Source of the DNA: Jannaschia sp. CCS1
GTDB taxonomy: Bacteria; Pseudomonadota; Alphaproteobacteria; Rhodobacterales; Rhodobacteraceae
DNA: 64,000 bases
Assembly (NCBI RefSeq): GCF_000013565.1
Contig: NC_007802.1
Span: 2,542,001-2,606,000 of the forward strand
Reading direction: 5' to 3'
A program made the position numbers and the translations under genes. Positions within the stretch are counted from its first letter, which is position 1. Every line of letters begins with the position of its first letter. The notes beneath the pieces were generated by a model. The model did not search any database and was not told where the DNA came from. It was given only the letters and a program-made list of their open reading frames with translations. This document shows, one piece after another, positions 44,879-53,602 of the stretch.

Positions 44879-46251
44879 GATCCCGGCAGCCTCAATTGCG
44901 CCAGAGCCGTCTCCAACGGCGGCAACCGCACATCCGCAGAGCCGATGCCGTTGGCCTCCATCCAGGCGGCAAATTCTGGGGCCGGCGGGCGACCCAGGGT
45001 GTCCCGGATGAAGTGGGCATCGTGGAAAGACAGGGATTGGTAATTCAGCATGATATCATCGGCCCCCGGCACGGTGATTACGAAACTGACGCCCGCCGCG
45101 GCAAGGGTCGTCAGCAGGATATCCATGTCTTCCTGATCGGCGTAGGAATGGTTGGTGTAGCACACATCCACCCCCATCGGCAGACCCAGGAGCTTGCCGC
45201 AGAAGTGATCCTCCAACCCCGCGCGGATGATCTGTTTCCCGTCCGCGAGGTATTCCGGCCCGATGAAACCCACGACCGTGTTGACCAGCAGCGGCTTGTA
45301 GCGGCGTGCGACGGCATAGGCGCGGGTCTCCATCGTTTGCTGGTCCATGCCGTGATGGGCGTTCGCTGACAGGGCTGCACCTTGCCCCGTCTCGAAATAC
45401 ATCAGGTTGGCGCCGTCGGGCGCTCGGCCCAACGCGCGGGCGGCGGCGTGGGCCTCGTCCAGCATCTCCAGCGTGACGCCGAAGCCGTCGTTCGCCGCCT
45501 GGCTGCCCGCGACAGACTGGAACACAAGATCCACCGGCGCGCCGCGCTCCATCGCAGCCAAAGCGGTGGTGACGTGACCCAGACAGCAATGCTGCGTGGG
45601 GATGTCCAACTGGGTTCTGATCGCCTCCAACACCTCGCATACGCGGGTGAAGTCTTCCACACTATCGGTGGCTGGGTTCACCCCGATCACAGCATCCCCT
45701 GCCCCCATCAGCAGCCCGTCCAGGGCCGACAACGCGATCCCCCGGCTGTCATCGGTGGGGTGATTGGGTTGGTTGCGGGTGGAGAGCCGTCCGCGCAGGC
45801 CAATGGTCGACCGGAACCGCGTCACGACCTCGATCTTGGCGGCAACCGCGATCAGATCCTGCGCCCGCATGATCTTGGAGACAGCCGCCACCATCTCGGG
45901 CGTCAGACCCCATGCGATCTGGGCCAGTTCCACGCCGGTGACGCCAGGGTCCAGCAGCCAGTCCCGGAACCCGCCCACGGTCAGCGCGCTTATGCTCTCG
46001 AACGCCTGCGCGTCATGCTGGTCAGCGATCAGGCGAGAGACCGCATCCCCGTCAACCTCCAGCACATCGTCCAGAAAATCGCGCAGAGGCGCATCGGCCA
46101 GACACATCTGTGCCGCCAACCGCTCCAACGGGCTATCGGCGGCCAACCCAGCCAGATGGTCCCCGCTCCGCTCGGGCGAGGCCTTCGCCAACAGCCGCTT
46201 GAGCGAGGCGAAGGTGTAGCGCGTGCCGCTTATGTCTGTCCGGTAGCCCAT
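44875..46251 (-). CDS. eutB: Ethanolamine ammonia-lyase large subunit
   Basis: 458 residues, a TIM-barrel catalytic subunit. Recognisable segments: LANxMCLAD-like MCLADAPLRDFL, GLRGRLSTRNQPNHPTDD, ALDGLLMGAGDAVIGVNPATDS and YFETGQGAALSANAHHGMDQQTMETRAYAVAR. The ATG at 46251 lies 7 bp after AAGGA; the ATG two codons earlier is too close to that site. It is divergent from the DUF3179 gene. Confidence 0.96.
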   Translation of the reverse strand: MGYRTDISGTRYTFASLKRLLAKASPERSGDHLAGLAADSPLERLAAQMCLADAPLRDFLDDVLEVDGDAVSRLIADQHDAQAFESISALTVGGFRDWLLDPGVTGVELAQIAWGLTPEMVAAVSKIMRAQDLIAVAAKIEVVTRFRSTIGLRGRLSTRNQPNHPTDDSRGIALSALDGLLMGAGDAVIGVNPATDSVEDFTRVCEVLEAIRTQLDIPTQHCCLGHVTTALAAMERGAPVDLVFQSVAGSQAANDGFGVTLEMLDEAHAAARALGRAPDGANLMYFETGQGAALSANAHHGMDQQTMETRAYAVARRYKPLLVNTVVGFIGPEYLADGKQIIRAGLEDHFCGKLLGLPMGVDVCYTNHSYADQEDMDILLTTLAAAGVSFVITVPGADDIMLNYQSLSFHDAHFIRDTLGRPPAPEFAAWMEANGIGSADVRLPPLETALAQLRLPGS

Positions 46252-46399
46252 GGCCATGTCCTTGATTTGGCACCAGCTTACACGCAAATCACGGCCGGGG
46301 AAGCACGCGCGCTCACGGGTGTCTCATGCAAATGTTACTCGCCGTGCCGCAGACCCTCCGCCATGGTGAGGGCAAAGCCAGCTGCCCGAGGGGACCGCC

Positions 46400-47755
46400 A
46401 TGACCAGACTGCTCCTGACCGCATTGATGTGCATCGGCCTGTCCGGCGCGGTGGCCCAGGCCCAGGATCAGGGGCTGCCCGACTACATCATCGAGGAGTT
46501 CGGCACGCCGCCCGCTGTGCCCGACGGCCCCCTGTCTGAGGATCTTTATGCCGCCATCTCAGACCTCGTGACCCTCGGCACCAATCAGCGCGACTGGGAT
46601 CTGGCTGATCGGGCCGCCTTTGACGCGGTCGAGGCCGCGGGCGATCCGCGCGTGGCATGGATCATCACCGACATGATGCGCTTTGCCTGGCGGCCCGAGT
46701 TCAACGCCGTCCTGACGGAAACCGCCATGGCGCTGATGGAGGTGGAGGTGCAGACCTTCCGCCACAGGGCCGAGTTGATCGACCATCTGATGGCATGGGA
46801 CATGCCCGCCTACGACAATTACCTCGACCACAAGCGCACGATTTTTACCAATTTCATTCCCGGTTGGGAGCGGATCTTCGTCGATGGGGACATCGATTGG
46901 CACATGGTGGATTGGGGTGGCGTTCTGATCGACGATCGCCCCTACGGCCGCTCGGACGAGGTGTGCAACTGCATCCCCGCCATCGACAATCCCCGCGTCG
47001 AAACGGCGGCTGAGGCGACCTGGCTGGACGACGATGACATCGTCTTCGGCATTGTCCTCAACGGAGAGGCCCGCGCCTATCCCCGCCGCATCATGGAGGT
47101 GCGGGAGATGGTCAACGACACACTTGGCGGGCGCGACCTGGGCATTCCTTACTGCACGCTTTGCGGGGCGGCCCAGGCCTATTTCACCGACGAATTGCCC
47201 GATGGCGTGGACCGCCCGATCCTGCGCACATCGGGCCTGCTGATCCGGTCCAACAAGGTGATGTACGACATCACCACATGGTCGGTCTTTGACACATTCA
47301 CCGGGCGCGCGGTCACGGGCCCGCTGCTGGAGCGCGGCATCCAGCTGGAACAGGCCAGTGTCATCACCACCGAATGGGGCGCGTGGCGGGAGGCGCATCC
47401 GGACACGACCGTGTTGGTCGAAGCCCTCGCCCTGGGACGCGATTTCGACTTCCGCAACACACGCGACGCCAACGGGCCGATCTTTCCCGTCGGCGACGTG
47501 GACCCGCGCCTGGCGGTACAGGAAGACGTCATCGGGGTGATCACCGCCTCGGGCCAGCCTGTGGCCTTCCCCCGCGCAACGGCGCTGCTGGCCCTGCGCA
47601 GCGGGGCGGAGGTCGCCGTGGAAAATATCCGGTTGGAGCTGGACGCGGGCGGCATCCGCGCGGTGGATGCGGACGGCACCGACCTGGGCAGTCACCAGGC
47701 GTTCTGGTTCGCCTGGTCCCAATTTCATCCCGACACGTGGCTGTGGGAGGGCTGA
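46400..47755 (+). CDS. Secreted DUF3179 protein
   Basis: 451 residues with an N-terminal signal peptide (LLLTALMCIGLSGAVAQAQ). DUF3179 is shown by GIVLNGEARAYPRRIMEVREMVNDTLGGRDLGIPYCTLCGAAQAYF and the later RTSGLLIRSNKVMYDITTWSVFDTFTGRAVTGPL. The YCTLCGA cysteines suggest a metal or redox site. Function is not known. A GAGGGG ribosome-binding site lies just before the ATG. The gene ends in a string of palindromes. Confidence 0.88.
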   Translation: MTRLLLTALMCIGLSGAVAQAQDQGLPDYIIEEFGTPPAVPDGPLSEDLYAAISDLVTLGTNQRDWDLADRAAFDAVEAAGDPRVAWIITDMMRFAWRPEFNAVLTETAMALMEVEVQTFRHRAELIDHLMAWDMPAYDNYLDHKRTIFTNFIPGWERIFVDGDIDWHMVDWGGVLIDDRPYGRSDEVCNCIPAIDNPRVETAAEATWLDDDDIVFGIVLNGEARAYPRRIMEVREMVNDTLGGRDLGIPYCTLCGAAQAYFTDELPDGVDRPILRTSGLLIRSNKVMYDITTWSVFDTFTGRAVTGPLLERGIQLEQASVITTEWGAWREAHPDTTVLVEALALGRDFDFRNTRDANGPIFPVGDVDPRLAVQEDVIGVITASGQPVAFPRATALLALRSGAEVAVENIRLELDAGGIRAVDADGTDLGSHQAFWFAWSQFHPDTWLWEG

Positions 47756-47818
47756 AAACTCTTGCAAGAGTTTTCCCAGGCCCTTTCAAGGGCCTGATCA
47801 GGCTTTTGCAAAAGCCTG
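47754..47818. repeat. String of three palindromes, two centred on TTGCAA
   Basis: 47754-47775 (22 bp, perfect, half-site GAAAACTCTTG), 47777-47796 (20 bp, centre TTTCAA, otherwise perfect, half-site CAGGCCCTT) and 47799-47818 (20 bp, perfect, half-site CAGGCTTTTG). They occupy the gap between convergent genes, as at 9815-9905. Outer CCCAGG and CCTGGG segments could also pair over the whole string. Likely bidirectional terminator or 3'-end protector. Confidence 0.82.
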
Positions 47819-47840
47819 GGTCGCCGCGGTGAGACGGCTG

Positions 47841-48449
47841 TCACACCAACCCGGCCAGATGCGCGAAGGGGTCGCGGTTGGGGTCTTTTTGCCACTCGTA
47901 TTCGCACCCCAGCGCGATCCGGTCGGCCAGGGCCATCCCGAAAAGATCCGCCATGACAGCCAGCGCCATATCCATGCCCGCCGACACACCTGAGGAGGTG
48001 TAGAACTTGCCGTCTTGCACCCAACGCGCCTCCCTCACCCAGTCTACGTTGGGCGCGAGGGGGACGGTCGCAAGGAAATCCCTCTTGTTGGTCGTCGCAT
48101 GTTTGCCGTCCAACACACCGGTCATGCCCAACAGGATGGAGCCAGTGCAGACGGTCATCACACGCTCCGCCGTCGCCGATGTCTCCTTCAGCCAATCCGT
48201 CAGCGCCACATCCTTGGCCGCCTCCAGCGCTGTATCGCCGCCCGGGATGAACAGCAGATCATACGTAGAGCCATCCGCGATCTGCCGGTCCGGCACGATC
48301 CGCTGGCCGTGGACACTTGGCACCGGGTGCAGCGTTTGGCCGACGGTAATGATCTCAATCTGCTCTCCCGAGCCACCCAACATCTCCATCGGGCCAAAAT
48401 AGTCGAGCGTTTCAAAGCCCGGAAAGACCAGCGCGGCGAGCGTTTTCAT
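47841..48449 (-). CDS. DJ-1/PfpI-family protein
   Basis: 202 residues. DJ-1/PfpI fold with the nucleophile elbow VMTVCTGSILLGMTGVLDGKHATTN (Cys in a Val-Cys-Thr-Gly turn) and YDLLFIPGGDTALEAA. This subgroup resembles isonitrile hydratase and ThiJ-like proteins. Start overlaps the DUF1272 gene stop by 4 bp. The divergent gene encodes a regulator with its own DJ-1 domain, so the two may respond to the same compound. Confidence 0.86.
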   Translation of the reverse strand: MKTLAALVFPGFETLDYFGPMEMLGGSGEQIEIITVGQTLHPVPSVHGQRIVPDRQIADGSTYDLLFIPGGDTALEAAKDVALTDWLKETSATAERVMTVCTGSILLGMTGVLDGKHATTNKRDFLATVPLAPNVDWVREARWVQDGKFYTSSGVSAGMDMALAVMADLFGMALADRIALGCEYEWQKDPNRDPFAHLAGLV

Positions 48450-48709
48450 GGCACGGCCTCCATCTGCAGATCCGCGCAGGCGAGGTGAGCTTTGATGAAC
48501 CGCTCTGTTGAAGCCGGGTATTTGGCCAGAAGGGCGGCGGGGCGAATGGGACGGCGCAGCAGCTCTCCGCCGCAGTTGGGGCAAATGCCCCCGAAGCGCG
48601 TGTCGGTGCAATCGGCGCAGAAGGTGCATTCAAACGTGCAACTCCGCGCGTCGAGACTCTCGGGCGGCAGGTCCACATCACAGCATTCGCAATTTGGTTT
48701 CAGGATCAG
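48446..48709 (-). CDS. DUF1272 small cysteine-rich protein
   Basis: 87 residues. DUF1272 pattern: MLILKPNCECCDVDLPPES, SCTFECTFCADC and GGICPNCGGEL, giving eight or more cysteines arranged like zinc ribbons. Function unknown. First gene of a two-gene operon with the DJ-1 protein, divergent from the GlxA-type regulator. Confidence 0.88.
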   Translation of the reverse strand: MILKPNCECCDVDLPPESLDARSCTFECTFCADCTDTRFGGICPNCGGELLRRPIRPAALLAKYPASTERFIKAHLACADLQMEAVP

Positions 48710-48777
48710 CATTGGTCTCTCCGGGTCTGTCAAATTTGCCCTAGCTTACGCTCCCTGCGATTGGCATAAAGGACAAT

Positions 48778-49755
48778 ATGACCTCTTTTTCTGCCAAGCC
48801 GGTTCTGTTTGTCGTGTACCCCAACTGCGTGCTGCTGGACCTTGTCGGGCCGCTTCAGGTCTTCACCCATGCCCGCGAGACGCCCGACGGAGCCAACGCG
48901 TATCAGACCCATGTCGCGTCGAAATCTGGCGGGATGATTGGCACGAACACCGTGTTGGATATCGACAGCAGCCCGTTGGAGGAGTGGCGCGACCGTCCCA
49001 TCCACACCCTGATCATCGTCGGGGGCGACGGCGTGTATCCTGCGGCGAAGGATGTCCCATTCGTCCGCCAGATCAAGGCCCTGGCCGATCAAGCGCAGAG
49101 AATTTGCTCCGTCTGTTCGGGCGCCATCCTTCTGGCCGCTGCGGGGCTTTTGGACAATCGCCGTGCCGTCACCCATTGGGAGGATTGCGACCAACTGGCC
49201 AAGGGCTACCCGGATGTCCGGGTGGAGGTCGACCCGATCTATATCCGGGACGGCGCGGTCTGGACCTCCGCCGGGATTACCGCAGGCATCGATATGGCGC
49301 TGGCGATCATCGAGGAAGATCTGGGCCACGCAAGCGCCATCGACATGGCGCGGTCGCTCGTCACGCCCATGGTCCGCTCGGGCGGGCAAAGCCAGTTCAG
49401 CGCCGAGTTGGACCGGCAGGCGCGCGACACGCAGCGGCAATTCGCCCCCCTTCACGCGTGGATCAAAGACAATATCGCGCAGAAGATCTCTGTCGAGGAT
49501 ATGGCGCAGATCTGCGGTATGAGCGGCCGGACATTCGCGCGGCGATACGCTTTGGCGATGGGGTCTCCGCCCGCGAAAGCCCTCGAAGCGATCCGCGTGG
49601 ACCGGGCGCGCGATCTGCTGTCGGGCAGTGACCAGAGCCTGCAAGCCATCGCGATCACCTGCGGATTTCTGGATGTGGAACGGATGCGCCGCGCCTTTCT
49701 GCGGCAGATCCATACATCCCCGTCCGAGTTCCGCAAACAGTTCCAACTGGCCTGA
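48778..49755 (+). CDS. GlxA-type regulator (DJ-1/PfpI domain plus AraC helix-turn-helix)
   Basis: 325 residues. The N-terminal DJ-1-like ligand domain (about 5-190) holds ICSVCSGAILLAAAGLLDNRRAVTHW. The C-terminal AraC/XylS DNA-binding domain (about 215-320) has KISVEDMAQICGMSGRTFARRYALAMGSPPAKALEAIRVDRARDLL and a second helix-turn-helix. The promoter region is shared with the divergent DUF1272/DJ-1 operon (68 bp), which is the probable target. Confidence 0.9.
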   Translation: MTSFSAKPVLFVVYPNCVLLDLVGPLQVFTHARETPDGANAYQTHVASKSGGMIGTNTVLDIDSSPLEEWRDRPIHTLIIVGGDGVYPAAKDVPFVRQIKALADQAQRICSVCSGAILLAAAGLLDNRRAVTHWEDCDQLAKGYPDVRVEVDPIYIRDGAVWTSAGITAGIDMALAIIEEDLGHASAIDMARSLVTPMVRSGGQSQFSAELDRQARDTQRQFAPLHAWIKDNIAQKISVEDMAQICGMSGRTFARRYALAMGSPPAKALEAIRVDRARDLLSGSDQSLQAIAITCGFLDVERMRRAFLRQIHTSPSEFRKQFQLA

Positions 49756-49764
49756 GCGGCAGCC

Positions 49765-50595
49765 CTACATCATCTTGAAGACAGACGGATCCGGCCCTGT
49801 GCGCAGGCCCATATCCAGCGTCGCGATCTCGGACATTTCCGCTTCTGTCAGCGTAAAGTCGAATACATCCAGGTTTTCCGCCTGCCGATGGGCCTTCACC
49901 GAGCGTGGGATGACCGCATTGCCCAATTGCACATGCCATCGCAGGATCACCTGCACGGGGCTTTTGCCCGTGCGCGCAACCGCCTTGGTGATCGGCTCCG
50001 CCTCAAAGGAGCGCGCATTGCCAAGGGGCGTCCAGGCCTGCGTGACGACCCCGTGGGCCTTGTGAACTGCGCGCATCTCCGGCTGTTGCAACATCGGGTT
50101 CAGCTCAATCTGGTTGAGGACAGGCGCTTCTCCGGTCTCGGCGATGATCCGTTCCAGATGGTCCGCGTTGAAATTTGACGTCCCAATGGAGCGCATCAGC
50201 CCCTCATCACGCATATCCTGGAAGGCCTTCCATGTTTCCAGATACAGGTCCTGGCTCGGCACCGGCCAATGGATCAACACCAGATCCAACTGCTCCACAC
50301 CAATGGTTTTCAGGCTCCGCTCAACCGAGGCGCGGGCCTTCGCGGCCCCCTGCTCATTATTCCAGACTTTGGTGGTCACAAAGACCTCGTCCCGCGGAAG
50401 GCCTGAAGCACGCAGCCCCTCGCCCAAGCCCGCTTCATTCATATAGAGGTAAGCGCCGTCGATCATCCGGTAGCCGATCTCGATGGCACTGCGCACGGTC
50501 TCTCCGGCGATGTCCTGGGGCACCTGCCAGATCCCAAAGCCCACTTGCGGGATCTGCGCGCCGTCATGAAATTTGATCACCGGCCTATCGGTCAT
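49765..50595 (-). CDS. Aldo/keto reductase
   Basis: 276 residues. The catalytic tetrad is intact: Asp46, Tyr51, Lys76 and His109 (DGAYLY, TTKVW, LIHWP). The closest group is the 2,5-diketo-D-gluconate reductase (DkgA/B) type, NADPH-dependent. It is the last gene of a seven-gene ABC transporter operon, 21 bp after the ATPase gene, and presumably reduces a carbonyl produced from the imported compound. Ends 9 bp from the convergent regulator gene. Confidence 0.88.
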   Translation of the reverse strand: MTDRPVIKFHDGAQIPQVGFGIWQVPQDIAGETVRSAIEIGYRMIDGAYLYMNEAGLGEGLRASGLPRDEVFVTTKVWNNEQGAAKARASVERSLKTIGVEQLDLVLIHWPVPSQDLYLETWKAFQDMRDEGLMRSIGTSNFNADHLERIIAETGEAPVLNQIELNPMLQQPEMRAVHKAHGVVTQAWTPLGNARSFEAEPITKAVARTGKSPVQVILRWHVQLGNAVIPRSVKAHRQAENLDVFDFTLTEAEMSEIATLDMGLRTGPDPSVFKMM

Positions 50596-50616
50596 GTCTT
50601 TGATCCTTTTGGTTTT

Positions 50617-51678
50617 TCAGGCCGAGCCTACTCGTTGCCCGGTCGTAGCGTCAAACGGGTGCACCGTGTCTGCGGCGAAGCCCAACTGGATCGCATCGCC
50701 AGCTTTGGGCGGCGTGCGGCCCGAGGCCGTGGCGGTCATCTCTGTCCCGTCGATATCCACATAGACCAGCGTTTCCGAGCCGAGCGGTTCTGCCACCGTA
50801 ACCGTGCCCGTCAGGAAGGTTTCCCCCTCCGCCGTCAGATCCTCGGGCCGGATGCCAAGGTGCAACATGCGCCCCGTCGGCGCGTCCAGAGCGGGCATCG
50901 CGACCGTGTGGCCGTTGGGCAGGCGGACGCCCGCCTCGGTCCGCTCAACCGGCAAAAGGTTCATCGCGGGTGCGCCAATGAACTGCGCCACGAAGGTATT
51001 GGCGGGCGTATGATAGACATCCGCCGGGGTGCCGATCTGCTGGATATGACCGTCTTTCATGATCACGATACGGTCGGCCATGGTCATGGCTTCCACCTGA
51101 TCGTGGGTCACGAAAACCATCATCCGGCCCATCTTGGCGTGCAGCTTCTTGATTTCCAGCCGCATCTGGGTGCGCAACTGTGCATCGAGGTTCGACAGAG
51201 GCTCATCAAACAGAAACACCTCCGGGTCGCGCACCATGGCGCGCCCGATGGCGACGCGCTGCCGCTGCCCGCCCGAGAGTTGCGAGGGCTTGCGCTCCAA
51301 CAGGTCCGTCATGCCCAGGATACCTGCGACCTCTTCGATCCGCTCCGCCTTTTCGGGTTTGGACAGCTTGGCGGTCTTGAGGCCGAAGCCGATGTTCCGC
51401 CGCACGGACATATGCGGATAGATGGCGTAGTTCTGGAACACCATGGCGATGTTGCGCTCTTTGGGTTCCAGATTGTTGACCACGCGTCCACCGATCTCGA
51501 TCGTGCCCGAAGACACCTCCTCCAGCCCCGCAATCATCCGCAGCGTGGTGGATTTGCCGCAGCCCGACGGACCCACCAGCACGACGAACTCGCCGGGGTT
51601 CACGGTCAGGTTGATCGAGTGCAGGACCTCGGTCTCGCCGAATGTCTTGACGAGGTCGCGAAGGATCAGATCGGTCAT
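50617..51678 (-). CDS. CUT1 sugar ABC transporter ATPase (MalK/UgpC type)
   Basis: 353 residues. Walker A GPSGCGKST (36-44), Q-loop, signature LSGGQ (134-138), Walker B VFLFDEP and an H-loop in VFVTHDQVEAMTMADRI. A C-terminal MalK-like OB-fold domain follows (about 240-353). It energises the permease pair encoded in the same operon. Start overlaps the lyase gene stop by 4 bp. Confidence 0.95.
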   Translation of the reverse strand: MTDLILRDLVKTFGETEVLHSINLTVNPGEFVVLVGPSGCGKSTTLRMIAGLEEVSSGTIEIGGRVVNNLEPKERNIAMVFQNYAIYPHMSVRRNIGFGLKTAKLSKPEKAERIEEVAGILGMTDLLERKPSQLSGGQRQRVAIGRAMVRDPEVFLFDEPLSNLDAQLRTQMRLEIKKLHAKMGRMMVFVTHDQVEAMTMADRIVIMKDGHIQQIGTPADVYHTPANTFVAQFIGAPAMNLLPVERTEAGVRLPNGHTVAMPALDAPTGRMLHLGIRPEDLTAEGETFLTGTVTVAEPLGSETLVYVDIDGTEMTATASGRTPPKAGDAIQLGFAADTVHPFDATTGQRVGSA

Positions 51679-53165
51679 CGGGGGCCTTTCAGGAGGGCGT
51701 CGAATGCGGTGTCGAGGGCGCCGGCGGCGGCGTCACGACGGGTGAGGCGTGCTTTAAGGTCGCCTTTCAGGGCGTTGATATCACTCGAATAGATCTCGAA
51801 CGCTGCGTCCAGAGCGGCGGGTGCAGGTCCGCCGGTGCGATCCCGGCGCGAAACAAAGGTGCGCGCGTCTACCGCTTCGGCAAACTCTGCCGCGTTCAGC
51901 TTCGGCGGCTTGCCCGTGGCCGCCTCAAACGCCTGCGAGAAGGCGGCGTAGCCGCCGCCGAGGGGCCGAGCGTCAGCGATCACGGCGCGCGCCGTTTGCG
52001 ATGCAATGTCATGGGCCAGGCGGAAGCTCAGCCCCTCATCGCGCACCAGTGTGTCGGCCAATTCGGTAATCGTGATACAAGCCGCATCCGTCGTCTGTGC
52101 CACACGGTCCGCATTGATGGAGCAGGCTGGCAGAAACGCCGTCAGCAGATCAAATACGCGGGTCGCATGATCAAACGCGCCGTACCCCGCCTGCTGCACC
52201 TCGCCTTCGCTGTCGTTCATGTCCGTGAAGGGCGTGTTGTGCATCGTGTTGATCATGGCATCGCACCGCCCGGCCGCCACTGACGCAAGGTGGCGCAAAT
52301 GCTCAATCGGCACCGGGTTGCGCTTCTGCGGCATGATGGAGCTGATCTGGACCAAAGCGCGTGGCACATACAGCTGCCCCACCTCAAACGCGGACCAGAA
52401 CGCCATATCCTGCACCACTCGGCCCAGATGGATCATTGGCAGTTTCAACGCCGAGTAAAGACCCGTGACATAATCCACACCGGCGATACACCCGTAGGCA
52501 TTGACCCGAACGCCCGCGAAACCCAACAGCTCCGCCATCCGCTCTCGATCAATCGGGAAGCCAGAGGTGGTGATGGCCGCCGCGCCCATGGGGCAATGGT
52601 CGACATGCGTTATCGCCGTCTCCAGGCGCCTGGCGTCGGATACAAGCACTTCGATCACCGCAGAGAGATAATGGCCGAAGGTGGCGGGCTGCGCGGGCTG
52701 GCCGTGGGTGTAGGCGACAATGAGCGTGTCCCGCTCCGCCCGCGCCTTGTCCAACAGAGCCTGCGCGAGGGTCAACATGCGCGCCAAAGCGTTCTCCGCC
52801 CGGTCGCGAAGGGCCATCTTGAACATGGTGTGATCCATGTCGTTGCGCGACCGTGCCGTGTGCAGCGCCCCGCCCAGGTCGCCCAGACGGGCGCGCAACT
52901 CGGCCTCAACCAGGAAGAACCAATCCTCATGTTCTCCTGTGTAGTCAAGCGCTTGCCGGTCGACATTCGTCTCGATATCCGCCAGTGCCTCGGCGATGGC
53001 TTCGCCATCTTCTCGCAGCACTATTCCGGTCTCGACCAACATCACCAGATGGGCGCGGTTGATGCGGTCCATGTGGTCCGCGAAATGGATCTTCACGCCT
53101 TCAAACAGCGGCGCAAGGACGGTGTCGCGGTAAGTGGGATCGGGGAAGGTGCTTGTGTCCGTCAT
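51675..53165 (-). CDS. Argininosuccinate lyase-family enzyme in a sugar-transport operon
   Basis: 496 residues of the fumarase/aspartase superfamily. Family regions: HTARSRND (102-109), YTHGQPAQP (152-160), GAAAITTSGFPIDRERM (194-210) and the signature SSIMPQKRNP (275-284) carrying the catalytic serine loop. It resembles ArgH but differs in detail from housekeeping argininosuccinate lyase and lies between a VOC gene and the ABC ATPase, overlapping both by 4 bp. I therefore infer a catabolic lyase that removes fumarate from a succinyl- or malyl-type conjugate brought in by the transporter. A second, biosynthetic argH probably exists elsewhere; if not, this would be ArgH itself. Confidence 0.85.
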   Translation of the reverse strand: MTDTSTFPDPTYRDTVLAPLFEGVKIHFADHMDRINRAHLVMLVETGIVLREDGEAIAEALADIETNVDRQALDYTGEHEDWFFLVEAELRARLGDLGGALHTARSRNDMDHTMFKMALRDRAENALARMLTLAQALLDKARAERDTLIVAYTHGQPAQPATFGHYLSAVIEVLVSDARRLETAITHVDHCPMGAAAITTSGFPIDRERMAELLGFAGVRVNAYGCIAGVDYVTGLYSALKLPMIHLGRVVQDMAFWSAFEVGQLYVPRALVQISSIMPQKRNPVPIEHLRHLASVAAGRCDAMINTMHNTPFTDMNDSEGEVQQAGYGAFDHATRVFDLLTAFLPACSINADRVAQTTDAACITITELADTLVRDEGLSFRLAHDIASQTARAVIADARPLGGGYAAFSQAFEAATGKPPKLNAAEFAEAVDARTFVSRRDRTGGPAPAALDAAFEIYSSDINALKGDLKARLTRRDAAAGALDTAFDALLKGPR

Positions 53166-53602
53166 CGTCCCAGACCTGCCCGAACCGCGCCCGCATCATA
53201 GCACACAAGTTCCAACTCGTTGCCATCGGGATCAAGGAAGTCGAGCGTCATCGCCAAACCGTAATCGTTCACGTTGTCTGGGCTCAGCAGGCCGCCTGTC
53301 TGCGCCATTACCTCGGGGTCAGGAAGCCTGTCGAGAAACGCCAGCAAAGCCGAGGCATCGACCCGGAAGGCCACGTTGCGGTCAGCACCCTGGGCCGACG
53401 GGCCCGTGAACAGCGACAGGCAGTGATCGGCGGGCGCGCTGGCCGGGGCCAGAAACAGCGGATGGTCGTCCGCCAGATCCTCAGCACCCGGGCCGAGCGG
53501 ATGGAGGTCGAGCACCCGGGCGTACCATTGAACGGAGGCCGCCCGGTCGGCCACACAAAGGTGCACGTGGTCCAGCCGTGCGCCGGTGACAAGGGCGCTC
53601 AT
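53162..53602 (-). CDS. VOC-family (glyoxalase-fold) protein
   Basis: 146 residues. Vicinal-oxygen-chelate repeats: RLDHVHLCVADRAASVQWYARVLDLHPL and the C-terminal DFLDPDGNELELV; His and Glu candidates for metal binding are visible (LDHVHL, NELELV). Substrate unknown. Overlaps the permease gene upstream and the lyase gene downstream by 4 bp each, so it clearly belongs to the operon. Confidence 0.85.
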   Translation of the reverse strand: MSALVTGARLDHVHLCVADRAASVQWYARVLDLHPLGPGAEDLADDHPLFLAPASAPADHCLSLFTGPSAQGADRNVAFRVDASALLAFLDRLPDPEVMAQTGGLLSPDNVNDYGLAMTLDFLDPDGNELELVCYDAGAVRAGLGR

